Positions 8,564 through 14,996 of a DNA stretch of 14,996 bases are shown here, piece after piece. The notes under the pieces were generated by a model, which was given only the letters and a program-made list of their open reading frames with translations, ran no database searches and had not been told where the DNA came from. Location of the stretch: NCBI GenBank assembly GCA_002424525.1, contig DIKJ01000088.1, positions 1 to 14,996 on the forward strand, read 5' to 3'. A program made the translations under genes and the position numbers. Positions within the stretch are counted from its first letter, which is position 1. Every line of letters begins with the position of its first letter. Source of the stretch: Bacteroidales bacterium UBA5621 (lineage in GTDB: Bacteria > Bacteroidota > Bacteroidia > Bacteroidales > VadinHA17).

Positions 8564-11500
8564 TTACAACGTAATATTGAGTCCGAAAATGAATTGCTTC
8601 ACGTTGGGGTAGTTGCCAGTGTCGGAACCGAAAGCCCTGTCGTCGCCGCCAAGTTCGGGATCGAGTCCTGAATACTTTGTCAGTGTAATAAGGTTTACAG
8701 CCTGAACGTATACCTTCAGAGATTTAAGATATATCTTATTCAAGACATTTTCAGGAATAGAATAGCTAAGCTGAAGGGTTTTCAGCCTGAGGAATGAGCC
8801 GTCTTCGATATAGTAGCTGTTAACCTGAGTGTTGGTTGAGAAATTAGACTTGTTTGTAGCTTTTGGAATTGCGGTGCTGGTGTTGGCGGGTGTCCAGCTG
8901 TCATAAAGAAGGGTTTTACTCTTCTGTCCCTGGAAAGATGGCCAGAAATCTATCCACCATCTGTTCCAGTTGAAGATATCATTACCCTGTGAGCCAAAAG
9001 CGAAAGCCGTAAGCTCAAAGTTTTTATAACTCAGTGCCAGGTTAAGCCCGTAGGTGAAGGCAGGGTTGGGGTCGCCGATAAATGTTCTGTCGGCGGGTGT
9101 GATTGCATCGTCGCTGGCATCAGTGTTTGCATACTTGAAAAAGCCGGGCTCGGCTCCGTCCTGAAGAGGAGAACCTGAAACATCGGCAGCACTCTGGAAA
9201 AGTCCTATTACCTGGTATCCGAAAAACGACGACATGGGATGTCCTACCATATTCCTGTTGAATCCTCCGATCCTTGAACCTCCATAGTCAAAGAAGTCGA
9301 CACCTTCAGCGATTTTCGTAATTTCGTTCTGATATGTTGTCAGAACAACACTTCCGTTAAATCCGAAGTCGCCCAGGTCATTCCGGTATGACAGTTCCAT
9401 GTCAATTCCCTTATTGGACATTGAGGCGATATTAACATAAGGGGGAGATGCTGCTCCTGCAGTTCCCGGTAGTTCTGCGGCGAACAGAAGATCTTTTGTC
9501 TGCTTGGTGTACCAGTCGAATACTATGCCAACAGAGTTTCTCCATAGCTGAGCTTCAAAACCGATATTCGTTGTTATACTGGTTTCCCACTTTGCATTTG
9601 GATTCCCGATTCGTATCGGGCGGAAACCCTGCACTGAGGAGGTTCCTGTTCCTATAATGTCATAATTCGATGATGAGACATCGCCTCCGAAGAGGTAGAA
9701 CTGGTTCTGGGGAGCAACGGCAAGCTGATTGCCCATCGTGCCATAAGAACCCCTGATCTTAAAGTCTGAGATCCAGCTTACTCCCGACATAAATGCTTCA
9801 TCGCTGATACGCCATCCGAGAGAAGCTGAGGGGAATATACCAAAGCGTGTGTCTTTTCCGAACCTTGAGGAACCATCGCGGCGAATAGTTGCACTTAGCA
9901 GGTATTTGCCCATAAATCCGTAATCTGCCTTCAGGAAAGTTGAGACCAGTGTGGTCGGGGTGCCGAAACCGGAATTTGCGGCTGTAATAGTGCCCCCGTT
10001 TGAAAGTGTCCGGAAATCCACATCATCGGTATAGTACCCTGCACGGGAAGCATTTACACTGCGTCCCATGCCATACGCTGCAGCCTCGTAGCCGATTACA
10101 GCATTAACCCTGTGTTGTCCCATTAACCTGTCGAAAGTAAGTGAGTTTGTCCATACCCAGTCGCTGCCATAATAAGCGCCTTCATTAAGGCTCGGCGTTC
10201 CAACATTTTCCGATCTCTCATAGGTCGCAAATGTGTAATTTGAAAAATATCCGTTATTCCATGTGCCGCCCAGGGTCGATCTGAAGTTAAGGCCCTGCAA
10301 AAGGTTAATATCTAGAAATGCACTACCTACCAGGCGGATATTATGGTTAGTGTTATCCTTGGCCCTTGTAAGGTCTGCAATTACGTTTGTATTATTCCCA
10401 AGCCTGGGGGCAATTCCCGTTCCGCCAAAGTCACCCGCTTCGAATGTATGTGATAATCCTGTAAACGGGGCGCCTGTCCAGATCACGGGAACGATTGGCT
10501 GCGACCTGTAGGGCCCCATCTGTATCGGGCTTCCTTCGCCCAGGTTAGGCACGCCACGGCTCTGACGATAAGCGAGGGTGAAGTTTTCGCCAACTTTCAC
10601 CCTGTTGTTCAGGAAGGTGAATTCAGAGTTGAACCGCCCGCTGTATCTGTTTGCATCGGTATGAATAATTATACCATCCTGCTTAAACATCCCCAATCCG
10701 GCAAAAAATCTTGCCTTGTCAGTGCCGCCGGAAAGGGTGATATCGTGATTATGGATACCTGCGGGATTCGTCACCTCATCATACCAGTCGGTATCCGCAG
10801 CCCAGCCTGGCAATGTAGGCGTTGGATTGGAGGAGGGTCCGTAAATAGGATGGGTCTCGGATGTTCCGTCATTCCTGTAAACAAGCCATTGCAGGTCTGC
10901 ATATTCCCTTGTGTTGAGAAGATCTTTTGTGGGGCCCTGACCGGGTGACTGGATACCGGAAAACATGTCGTATGTTACCCTGATCCCGCTTCCGCCTCTC
11001 TTTGTTGTGATCACTATAACTCCGTTCGATGCCCTTGATCCGTACACAGATGCTGCACCGGCATCCTTCAGCACCGTAAGTGATTCAACATCGTTCGGGT
11101 TTATCGAGGAGATATCCTGGGTCGGAACCCCGTCTACGATATAGAGAGGGGCATTGTTCTCAAATGAGGAAAAACCTCTTATCCTTACTTTTGATGTTGA
11201 TCCCGGCTGTCCGCTCCCTGTTACGGTAACCCCTGAGGTTTTCCCCTGTAACTGGTTGCTTACGTTACCAACCGGCACAGACTGCAGTTTCTCGGCTTCT
11301 ACAATCCCCACAGCACCTGTGATATCCCTTTTTCTCTGCACTGTGTATCCTGTTACTACAACCTCCTGAAGGGCCAATACATCAGGCTGAAGCACAACGT
11401 CAATAACTGTCTGTGCACCTACAGTTACCTGCTGTGTAACATACCCTATTGACGATATAACAAGAACCGATCCAGGGCCCGGAACAGTTAAAGAATAGCT

Positions 11501-11689
11501 GCCGTTGATGCTGGTGATCGCTCCGATGGTTGTTCCCTGCACCACAACATTAACTCCCGGCAAAGGTCCCTCATCGGTAGAAGAAACCGTCCCGGTAATG
11601 GTCCTTTGCTGTGCGGTCACAATACCTGCAGAAAGTACCATACTCAGTACAATAAACGCAATGCGCCTTAAGTAGGTTAGTTTTAGCAT
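8564..11689 (-). CDS. SusC/RagA-family TonB-dependent outer-membrane transporter
   Basis: This 1041-residue protein has a Sec signal peptide ending at about Ala26 (AGIVTA-QQ). A CarboxypepD_reg-like beta-sandwich follows at about 30-105 (ITGTV, PLPGVNVVV, GSYSL, SSIGY). The TonB-box-like EVVVTGY is at 109-115, and the plug carries the family signature LYIVDGVP at 182-189 and SVYGSRASNGVIVITTKRG near 214-232. The remainder is the beta-barrel, ending in FIFGLNITL. The length is typical. There is no N-terminal STN signalling domain, so this is not a FecA-type transporter that controls a sigma factor through an anti-sigma factor. It should import a ligand trapped by the SusD partner, using TonB-transmitted energy. 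Two adjacent stop codons (TAA TAA) end the gene. It is first in the leftward cluster, with a -7-like box about 60 bases upstream. The ligand is unknown. Confidence 0.97.
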   Translation of the reverse strand: MLKLTYLRRIAFIVLSMVLSAGIVTAQQRTITGTVSSTDEGPLPGVNVVVQGTTIGAITSINGSYSLTVPGPGSVLVISSIGYVTQQVTVGAQTVIDVVLQPDVLALQEVVVTGYTVQRKRDITGAVGIVEAEKLQSVPVGNVSNQLQGKTSGVTVTGSGQPGSTSKVRIRGFSSFENNAPLYIVDGVPTQDISSINPNDVESLTVLKDAGAASVYGSRASNGVIVITTKRGGSGIRVTYDMFSGIQSPGQGPTKDLLNTREYADLQWLVYRNDGTSETHPIYGPSSNPTPTLPGWAADTDWYDEVTNPAGIHNHDITLSGGTDKARFFAGLGMFKQDGIIIHTDANRYSGRFNSEFTFLNNRVKVGENFTLAYRQSRGVPNLGEGSPIQMGPYRSQPIVPVIWTGAPFTGLSHTFEAGDFGGTGIAPRLGNNTNVIADLTRAKDNTNHNIRLVGSAFLDINLLQGLNFRSTLGGTWNNGYFSNYTFATYERSENVGTPSLNEGAYYGSDWVWTNSLTFDRLMGQHRVNAVIGYEAAAYGMGRSVNASRAGYYTDDVDFRTLSNGGTITAANSGFGTPTTLVSTFLKADYGFMGKYLLSATIRRDGSSRFGKDTRFGIFPSASLGWRISDEAFMSGVSWISDFKIRGSYGTMGNQLAVAPQNQFYLFGGDVSSSNYDIIGTGTSSVQGFRPIRIGNPNAKWETSITTNIGFEAQLWRNSVGIVFDWYTKQTKDLLFAAELPGTAGAASPPYVNIASMSNKGIDMELSYRNDLGDFGFNGSVVLTTYQNEITKIAEGVDFFDYGGSRIGGFNRNMVGHPMSSFFGYQVIGLFQSAADVSGSPLQDGAEPGFFKYANTDASDDAITPADRTFIGDPNPAFTYGLNLALSYKNFELTAFAFGSQGNDIFNWNRWWIDFWPSFQGQKSKTLLYDSWTPANTSTAIPKATNKSNFSTNTQVNSYYIEDGSFLRLKTLQLSYSIPENVLNKIYLKSLKVYVQAVNLITLTKYSGLDPELGGDDRAFGSDTGNYPNVKQFIFGLNITL

Positions 11690-11747
11690 AATGAATTTTT
11701 TTAGATTAAATTAGATTCAGTCATCATTGGAGTACGGATTATCCAAT

Positions 11748-11755
11748 CAAAGATA
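11748..11755 (-). promoter_or_regulatory. Bacteroidota -7 box (TATCTTTG) for the SusC/SusD genes
   Basis: TATCTTTG on the minus strand fits the known Bacteroidota -7 consensus TAnnTTTG exactly. It lies 58 bases before the SusC start codon, which would give a 5' leader of about 50 bases. The -33 side is poor: the nearest suitable TTG is about 23 bases upstream, a little farther than usual. A weak -33 element overlapped by repeats would suit a promoter that needs an activator. Confidence 0.55.
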
Positions 11756-11769
11756 TGTAAAAAAACAAT

Positions 11770-11787
11770 ATTAAAATACAATTAAAA
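11770..11787 (-). promoter_or_regulatory. Paired TTTTAAT direct repeats upstream of the susC -7 box (candidate operator)
   Basis: On the minus strand TTTTAAT, a four-base linker TGTA and TTTTAAT stand exactly 11 bases apart, ending 14 bases before the -7 box. This is the phasing that OmpR/PhoB-family dimers use. The decamer TTTAATTGTA here is repeated exactly upstream of the response-regulator gene. The surrounding T-rich sequence raises the chance of coincidence, so this is a candidate only. Confidence 0.4.
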
Positions 11788-11970
11788 AAAAAAATCACAA
11801 TTGTTTTAAAAATTATTCAAATCATATCCGGAATATATAGGAAAGAGCATTTAAAAAATATACGAAAATGCAGTTGCCATGCCCATGAAGTTCTCTTTTC
11901 CGCCTTTTCCTGAAGATTTGACATGATGTTTTTTAATATCATCCGGAATTACTACTTTTAGGCGTTCAAA

Positions 11971-11998
11971 ATTTAAATGCGATTAATTACAATTAAAT
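11971..11998 (-). promoter_or_regulatory. Looser TTTAAT-like repeat cluster upstream of the response regulator
   Basis: Read on the minus strand, ATTTAAT (11992-11998), AATTAAT (11982-11988) and TTTAAAT (11971-11977) are spaced 10 and 11 bases apart. The first unit continues into TGTA, giving the same TTTAATTGTA decamer seen upstream of susC. The cluster lies 52-79 bases before the regulator start codon, so it could serve autoregulation or act at a distance on susC. Matches are weaker than at the other two sites. Confidence 0.3.
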
Positions 11999-12049
11999 CT
12001 GAATTATTAAGAGGACCCGGAACTTAGCATAGTTCAACAAACCAGATAC

Positions 12050-12727
12050 ATGAAGATATTAATAGTTGAAGATGAGCCGAAAGTTGCGTTGTTCATAAAA
12101 AAAGGGCTTGAAGAGAATAATTATGAAACCGAAGTCTCATACGACGGATTCTCAGCAGAAAAGCTTGCCCGGCTTTATAAATACAATCTCTTTATAGTGG
12201 ACATTGTGATTCCGGGGATAAGCGGGCTGGATCTGTGCAAAAAACTCAAAAATCTGAATCCCAACGTGCCGGTTCTGATATTGACGGCACTCGGCACAAC
12301 TGATGATAAACTGCTCGGATTTGATGCCGGCGCAGATGATTACCTTGTCAAACCATTTGAATTCAGAGAATTGCTGGCCAGGGTAAAGGTCTTGCTGAAA
12401 AAATCCAGTCAGCCGGTTGGGACCGTAAATAAACTTATCTTTGGCGATCTGGAACTCGACCTTGATACGAAATATGCCCTCAGGGGAAATAAACATATCG
12501 AACTGACCGCCAAGGAGTTTGCTTTGCTGGAATATTTTATCAGAAATGCCGGAAGAGTAGTATCAAGAAATGATATCGCGGAAAATGTATGGGACAGCAG
12601 ATATGATTTCAGCACTAACATTGTTGATGTTTATGTTAACTTCCTGAGAAAAAAGATTGACAAAGAACATGATAATAAGCTGATCCATACACGGGTCGGA
12701 TTTGGTTATATTTTCGGAGACTTTTAA
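12050..12727 (+). CDS. OmpR/PhoB-family response regulator
   Basis: This 225-residue protein is a DNA-binding two-component response regulator. The receiver domain (about 1-118) has the acidic pair Glu7-Asp8, the phosphoacceptor Asp51 in FIVDIVIPG, Thr79 in LILTALG, and Lys101 in YLVKPFEF, so every phosphorylation residue is present. The winged-helix output domain (about 125-225) includes ELTAKEFALLEYFIRNAGRVVSR, here cited by its start near residue 147, and ends with the usual R-x-G-F/Y-G-Y-I wing (RVGFGYIF). It is transcribed away from the SusC gene and is followed after one base by its kinase. No good Shine-Dalgarno precedes the ATG. Family members bind tandem direct repeats with 11-base phasing, and such repeats occur upstream of both neighbouring arms, so these are inferred targets. 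The CusR-like resemblance is only general; no metal role is implied. Confidence 0.96.
   Translation: MKILIVEDEPKVALFIKKGLEENNYETEVSYDGFSAEKLARLYKYNLFIVDIVIPGISGLDLCKKLKNLNPNVPVLILTALGTTDDKLLGFDAGADDYLVKPFEFRELLARVKVLLKKSSQPVGTVNKLIFGDLELDLDTKYALRGNKHIELTAKEFALLEYFIRNAGRVVSRNDIAENVWDSRYDFSTNIVDVYVNFLRKKIDKEHDNKLIHTRVGFGYIFGDF
12716..12719 (+). promoter_or_regulatory. Ribosome binding site GGAG for the histidine kinase
   Basis: GGAG lies inside the end of the response-regulator gene, nine bases before the ATG at 12729. The regulator stop TAA (12725-12727) and this ATG are separated by a single base, so translation of the two proteins is probably coupled. This decides in favour of the ATG over an in-frame TTG at 12702. 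Confidence 0.6.
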
Positions 12728-12728
12728 A

Positions 12729-14099
12729 ATGCAGATCAGGACCAGATTAACAGTGCAATTTCTTCTTCTGGGAGGAATTATCATGCTGATTGCATCTGTG
12801 ACAATTTATTTTTCTTCATCAGCTTTCCGAAAGGAAGACTTTTTCAATCGCCTGAACAGCAAAGGAATGAGCGCGGCAAGGCTGCTTTTCGATGCCCGCG
12901 AGATCGATCCCGACCGTGTGAGGAGGATCGAAGAGGATAATCCCGTAAACCTGCATAACGAAAAAATAATAATCCTTAATTTCAGAAACGATACAATATA
13001 CAGCTCCGACGAGCTTGGGGAAATAGAAATAAACAACAACCTCCTTGAACGTATAAGGTTGCACGATAATATAACTTACAGGCAGGGACCCTATGAGGTG
13101 CTGGGGAAATTATATGCCGCAAAATTTGACCGTTTTGTTTTAATTACTGCCGCAACCGATATCGATGGGTTTATGCATCTGAAAAAATTGCGGCTGATAC
13201 TTGCAATTGTCTCCATATTCAGCCTGATTCTTTTTTCAGTTGCCGGGTGGTTTTACTCGGGAAGAGCTCTTAAACCTATATTGAAGGTAATAAAAAGCGT
13301 CGAGGATATTTCCATTACCAGCCTTAACCTTAGGGTTTATGAGGGGAATGGAACAGATGAAATCGGAAGACTGGCAAAAACCTTTAACAAAATTCTTGAA
13401 CGCCTTGAAACATCATTTATGGCACAGAAGGATTTTATTGCCAACGCATCCCATGAGCTGAGGACACCGCTAACCTCAATCAACGGTCAGATGGAGGTTC
13501 TTCTGTTGAAGAACCGGTCGTCTGCAGAATATAAAAGTGCACTGGAATCGATACTCGATGATATTAAATCCCTGATTGACCTGTCAAACAGGTTACTGCT
13601 GATTGCACGCACAAGTTCAGAGAGTCCGGTGAAATTGTACAGTAAGATCAGACTTGATGAGATCCTGTGGCAGGTAGAGGAGGAAATAAAAAAATTCAAT
13701 AATAACTACCACATTAACCTTATAATAGACGGGGCACTCACAGATTCCGATCAGATGATAGTCCTTGGAGATGAGTATTTGCTGAGGGTTGCTATATCAA
13801 ACATAATTGAGAATGCATGCAAGTATTCTCCCGATAATACAGTCGATGTAAAATTCGAATTCCCGGAGAAATGGGTAGAAGTAATATTTGAAGACCGTGG
13901 TATCGGTATTCCCGCGGAGGAAATCCGGAAAGTCTTTGAGCCTTTTTACCGGGCCAGCAACGCCTCCTCTTTCCACGGCAGTGGCATTGGACTGCCTCTT
14001 GTCAGCCAGATAATCAGGAATCATGACGGACAAATAAAGATGACATCCGTGATCGGAAAAGGAACCATAGTTAAACTCAGGCTACCTGCAATATCCTGA
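12729..14099 (+). CDS. Membrane sensor histidine kinase (HAMP, HisKA, HATPase)
   Basis: This 456-residue inner-membrane kinase is the partner of the preceding regulator. Transmembrane helix 1 is at about 8-30 and helix 2 at about 154-176, enclosing a periplasmic sensor of about 120 residues that I cannot assign to a family. A HAMP domain follows (about 174-228, with DEIGRLAKTFN). The dimerisation domain has the H box FIANASHELRTPL with the phosphorylated His242. The ATPase domain keeps the N box (NIIENACKYSP, Asn358 and Asn362), the G1 box EDRGIGIP near 388-395, the F box FEPFYRA at 403-409 and the G2 box GSGIGLPLV at 417-425. All catalytic motifs are intact. It should sense an extracytoplasmic cue and phosphorylate the regulator. 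This is a classical two-gene system, not the one-protein hybrid sensor common at glycan loci. Confidence 0.95.
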   Translation: MQIRTRLTVQFLLLGGIIMLIASVTIYFSSSAFRKEDFFNRLNSKGMSAARLLFDAREIDPDRVRRIEEDNPVNLHNEKIIILNFRNDTIYSSDELGEIEINNNLLERIRLHDNITYRQGPYEVLGKLYAAKFDRFVLITAATDIDGFMHLKKLRLILAIVSIFSLILFSVAGWFYSGRALKPILKVIKSVEDISITSLNLRVYEGNGTDEIGRLAKTFNKILERLETSFMAQKDFIANASHELRTPLTSINGQMEVLLLKNRSSAEYKSALESILDDIKSLIDLSNRLLLIARTSSESPVKLYSKIRLDEILWQVEEEIKKFNNNYHINLIIDGALTDSDQMIVLGDEYLLRVAISNIIENACKYSPDNTVDVKFEFPEKWVEVIFEDRGIGIPAEEIRKVFEPFYRASNASSFHGSGIGLPLVSQIIRNHDGQIKMTSVIGKGTIVKLRLPAIS

Positions 14100-14162
14100 A
14101 ATCAGCTCTCATCTGGTATATTTATTATTCCGGCTCACTTGCGATTAAAAACAGGTTAAATA

Positions 14163-14202
14163 TTTTAATCTCCTTTTAATTAGCATTTAATTTGTATTTA
14201 AT
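14163..14202 (+). promoter_or_regulatory. Four 11-bp-phased (T/A)TTTAAT direct repeats (candidate regulator-binding array)
   Basis: TTTTAAT at 14163 and 14174 and ATTTAAT at 14185 and 14196 stand exactly 11 bases apart, with unrelated four-base linkers CTCC, TAGC and TTGT. The array ends 85 bases before the next gene's start. The flanking phases (14152 and 14207) do not match, so the array has four units. OmpR/PhoB-family regulators bind such direct repeats, and one is encoded just upstream. A weak -7-like TATTTTTA follows at 14213-14220. The binding claim is inference. Confidence 0.6.
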
Positions 14203-14287
14203 ACTAAAGTCTTATTTTTACCAAATCTGAAATACCTGACAGAACCCTAAACACCTAATAGTACCCATTCTTATTAACAGGTTCAAA

Positions 14288-14996
14288 ATGAAACCAATGG
14301 CATTAATTATCTCTGCAGCGAGAAACCGGATGATGTGCCTGCAAAAAAAATACTTTAATAACCTGAAAATTTACCGGACCTGTATTGCCTTGATTATATT
14401 GATAACTGTATTCGCAGCCTGCCGGTCCGATAACAAACTCTCCTCAAGGTCGGGCAGGCAGCCCGGATTATCTGCACCCGCGCCTGACAATGATTTCTTT
14501 CAGGAGATCGGACTTAGCATAGGTGTCGATTTTATTCACTCGATAGGATCCGATCATCTGACTAATATTGTTGAATCCAGCTCCGGCGGAGCCGCTTTTT
14601 TAGATTACGACCAGGATGGATACATCGACTTATATGTCTGCAGCGGCACCTGGGTCGAAGGGCTGAGCAGTGGTAAAAAACCGGCACAGATGCCCGGTAA
14701 CCGTCTTTACCGCAACCGGGGTGATGGCACTTTTGAAGATGTCACGAAAAAGGCAGGTGTTGGCGGACCATGGTACACTATGGGAGTTACAGCAGGCGAT
14801 TACAACAACGATGGCTTTCCCGATCTTTTTGTAAGTAATTACGGGCCTAATGTTCTTTTTAAGAACAACGGCAACGGCACTTTCACCGATGTCACCAGAC
14901 GCGCCAATGTAGGCGGAGGGAAGGAATTCAGTGTGGGAGCCGTGTGGCTTGACTACGATAACGACGGCTTCCTCGATCTTTACGTGGGAAACTACC
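14288..14996 (+). CDS. CRTAC1-like FG-GAP/VCBS lipoprotein, N-terminal part (runs off the window)
   Basis: An open frame of 236 codons runs from the ATG at 14288 to the window edge without a stop. It encodes a hydrophobic signal ending in FAAC (Cys45) followed by the start of a beta-propeller. Three complete calcium-loop motifs are visible: DYDQDGYID near 106-114, DYNNDGFPD near 171-179 and DYDNDGFLD near 222-230. Between them are the repeat phrases NRLYRNRGDGTFEDVT and LFKNNGNGTFTDVT. This pattern matches CRTAC1-type proteins, which normally end in an ASPIC/UnbV domain that would lie outside the window. The stretch before the hydrophobic segment is unusually long (about 30 residues), so translation may really begin at the ATG at 14330 or 14333. 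It is only distantly similar to the two giant paralogs. It lies downstream of the four-repeat array. Confidence 0.88.
   Translation, partial: MKPMALIISAARNRMMCLQKKYFNNLKIYRTCIALIILITVFAACRSDNKLSSRSGRQPGLSAPAPDNDFFQEIGLSIGVDFIHSIGSDHLTNIVESSSGGAAFLDYDQDGYIDLYVCSGTWVEGLSSGKKPAQMPGNRLYRNRGDGTFEDVTKKAGVGGPWYTMGVTAGDYNNDGFPDLFVSNYGPNVLFKNNGNGTFTDVTRRANVGGGKEFSVGAVWLDYDNDGFLDLYVGNY

Larger units (their letters stand above)
11690..12049. other. AT-rich divergent regulatory region between SusC-like and regulator genes
   Basis: This 360-base stretch contains no supported gene. It is rich in A and T runs and must hold promoters for both the leftward importer genes and the rightward two-component genes. 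I can support a -7-like box for the leftward side and two clusters of TTTAAT-like direct repeats, each given separately. For the response-regulator side I find only a weak TACTTTTA (11953-11960), which lacks the final G of the Bacteroidota -7 consensus, so I do not call a promoter there. Confidence 0.7.

Noticed and set aside
11701..11717. Short direct repeat TTAGATT-AAA-TTAGATT near the SusC start
   Set aside because: It lies in the presumed 5' leader, in low-complexity AT-rich DNA, with no match elsewhere in the locus.
11827..11949. TCCGGAAT occurring twice (11827-11834 and 11942-11949) in the divergent region, 115 bases apart
   Set aside because: It is a single pair of eight-base words with no phased or palindromic support; a repeated octamer somewhere in 360 bases is expected often enough by chance.
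12702..12728. TTG start for the histidine kinase, overlapping the regulator gene
   Set aside because: The ATG at 12729 has a GGAG nine bases upstream and places the first transmembrane helix at a normal distance from the N-terminus.
12152..12784. Minus-strand open frames opposite the response regulator and the start of the kinase
   Set aside because: The plus-strand proteins have every expected motif of their families, and the antisense frames resemble nothing I recognise.
14100..14160. Terminator after the histidine kinase
   Set aside because: I find no stable hairpin with a following T tract, so read-through into the third propeller gene cannot be excluded.

Overview
The window looks like a chromosomal piece of a Bacteroidota genome. 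It carries an adjacent SusC/SusD outer-membrane uptake pair, Bacteroidota-type lipoprotein signals, mostly weak or absent Shine-Dalgarno sequences, a TAnnTTTG-type -7 box upstream of susC, and AT-rich intergenic DNA. I cannot place it below phylum with confidence.

Layout, left to right. On the minus strand, read from right to left, are a SusC-like TonB-dependent transporter (8564-11689), its SusD-like lipoprotein (6806-8542), a strong intrinsic terminator (6743-6780), and two tandem paralogous lipoproteins of about 1100 residues (3379-6684 and 42-3344). Each paralog has seven Asp-rich FG-GAP/VCBS calcium-loop motifs, a central ASPIC/UnbV domain, and seven more motifs. A 360-base AT-rich divergent region (11690-12049) follows. 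On the plus strand come an OmpR/PhoB-type response regulator (12050-12727), a membrane histidine kinase one base downstream (12729-14099), and after a 188-base gap the beginning of a third FG-GAP/VCBS lipoprotein, CRTAC1-like (14288 to the window end, incomplete).

How the genes may work together. SusC and SusD should form the outer-membrane 'pedal-bin' importer for an unknown nutrient. The propeller lipoproteins are probably exported and lipid-anchored, possibly as ligand-binding or scaffold partners. The two-component system sits between the two gene arms and is the obvious candidate regulator. The strongest unexplained signal is a set of TTTAAT-type direct repeats with 11-base phasing, the geometry typical of OmpR/PhoB-family operators. 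Four exact-phase copies lie upstream of the third propeller gene, two lie just upstream of the susC -7 box, and a looser cluster lies upstream of the response regulator. I infer a locally encoded regulon controlling both arms; this is not proven. No glycoside hydrolase, peptidase, sulfatase, sigma/anti-sigma pair, tRNA, rRNA, CRISPR array or insertion sequence is visible, so the substrate cannot be named.
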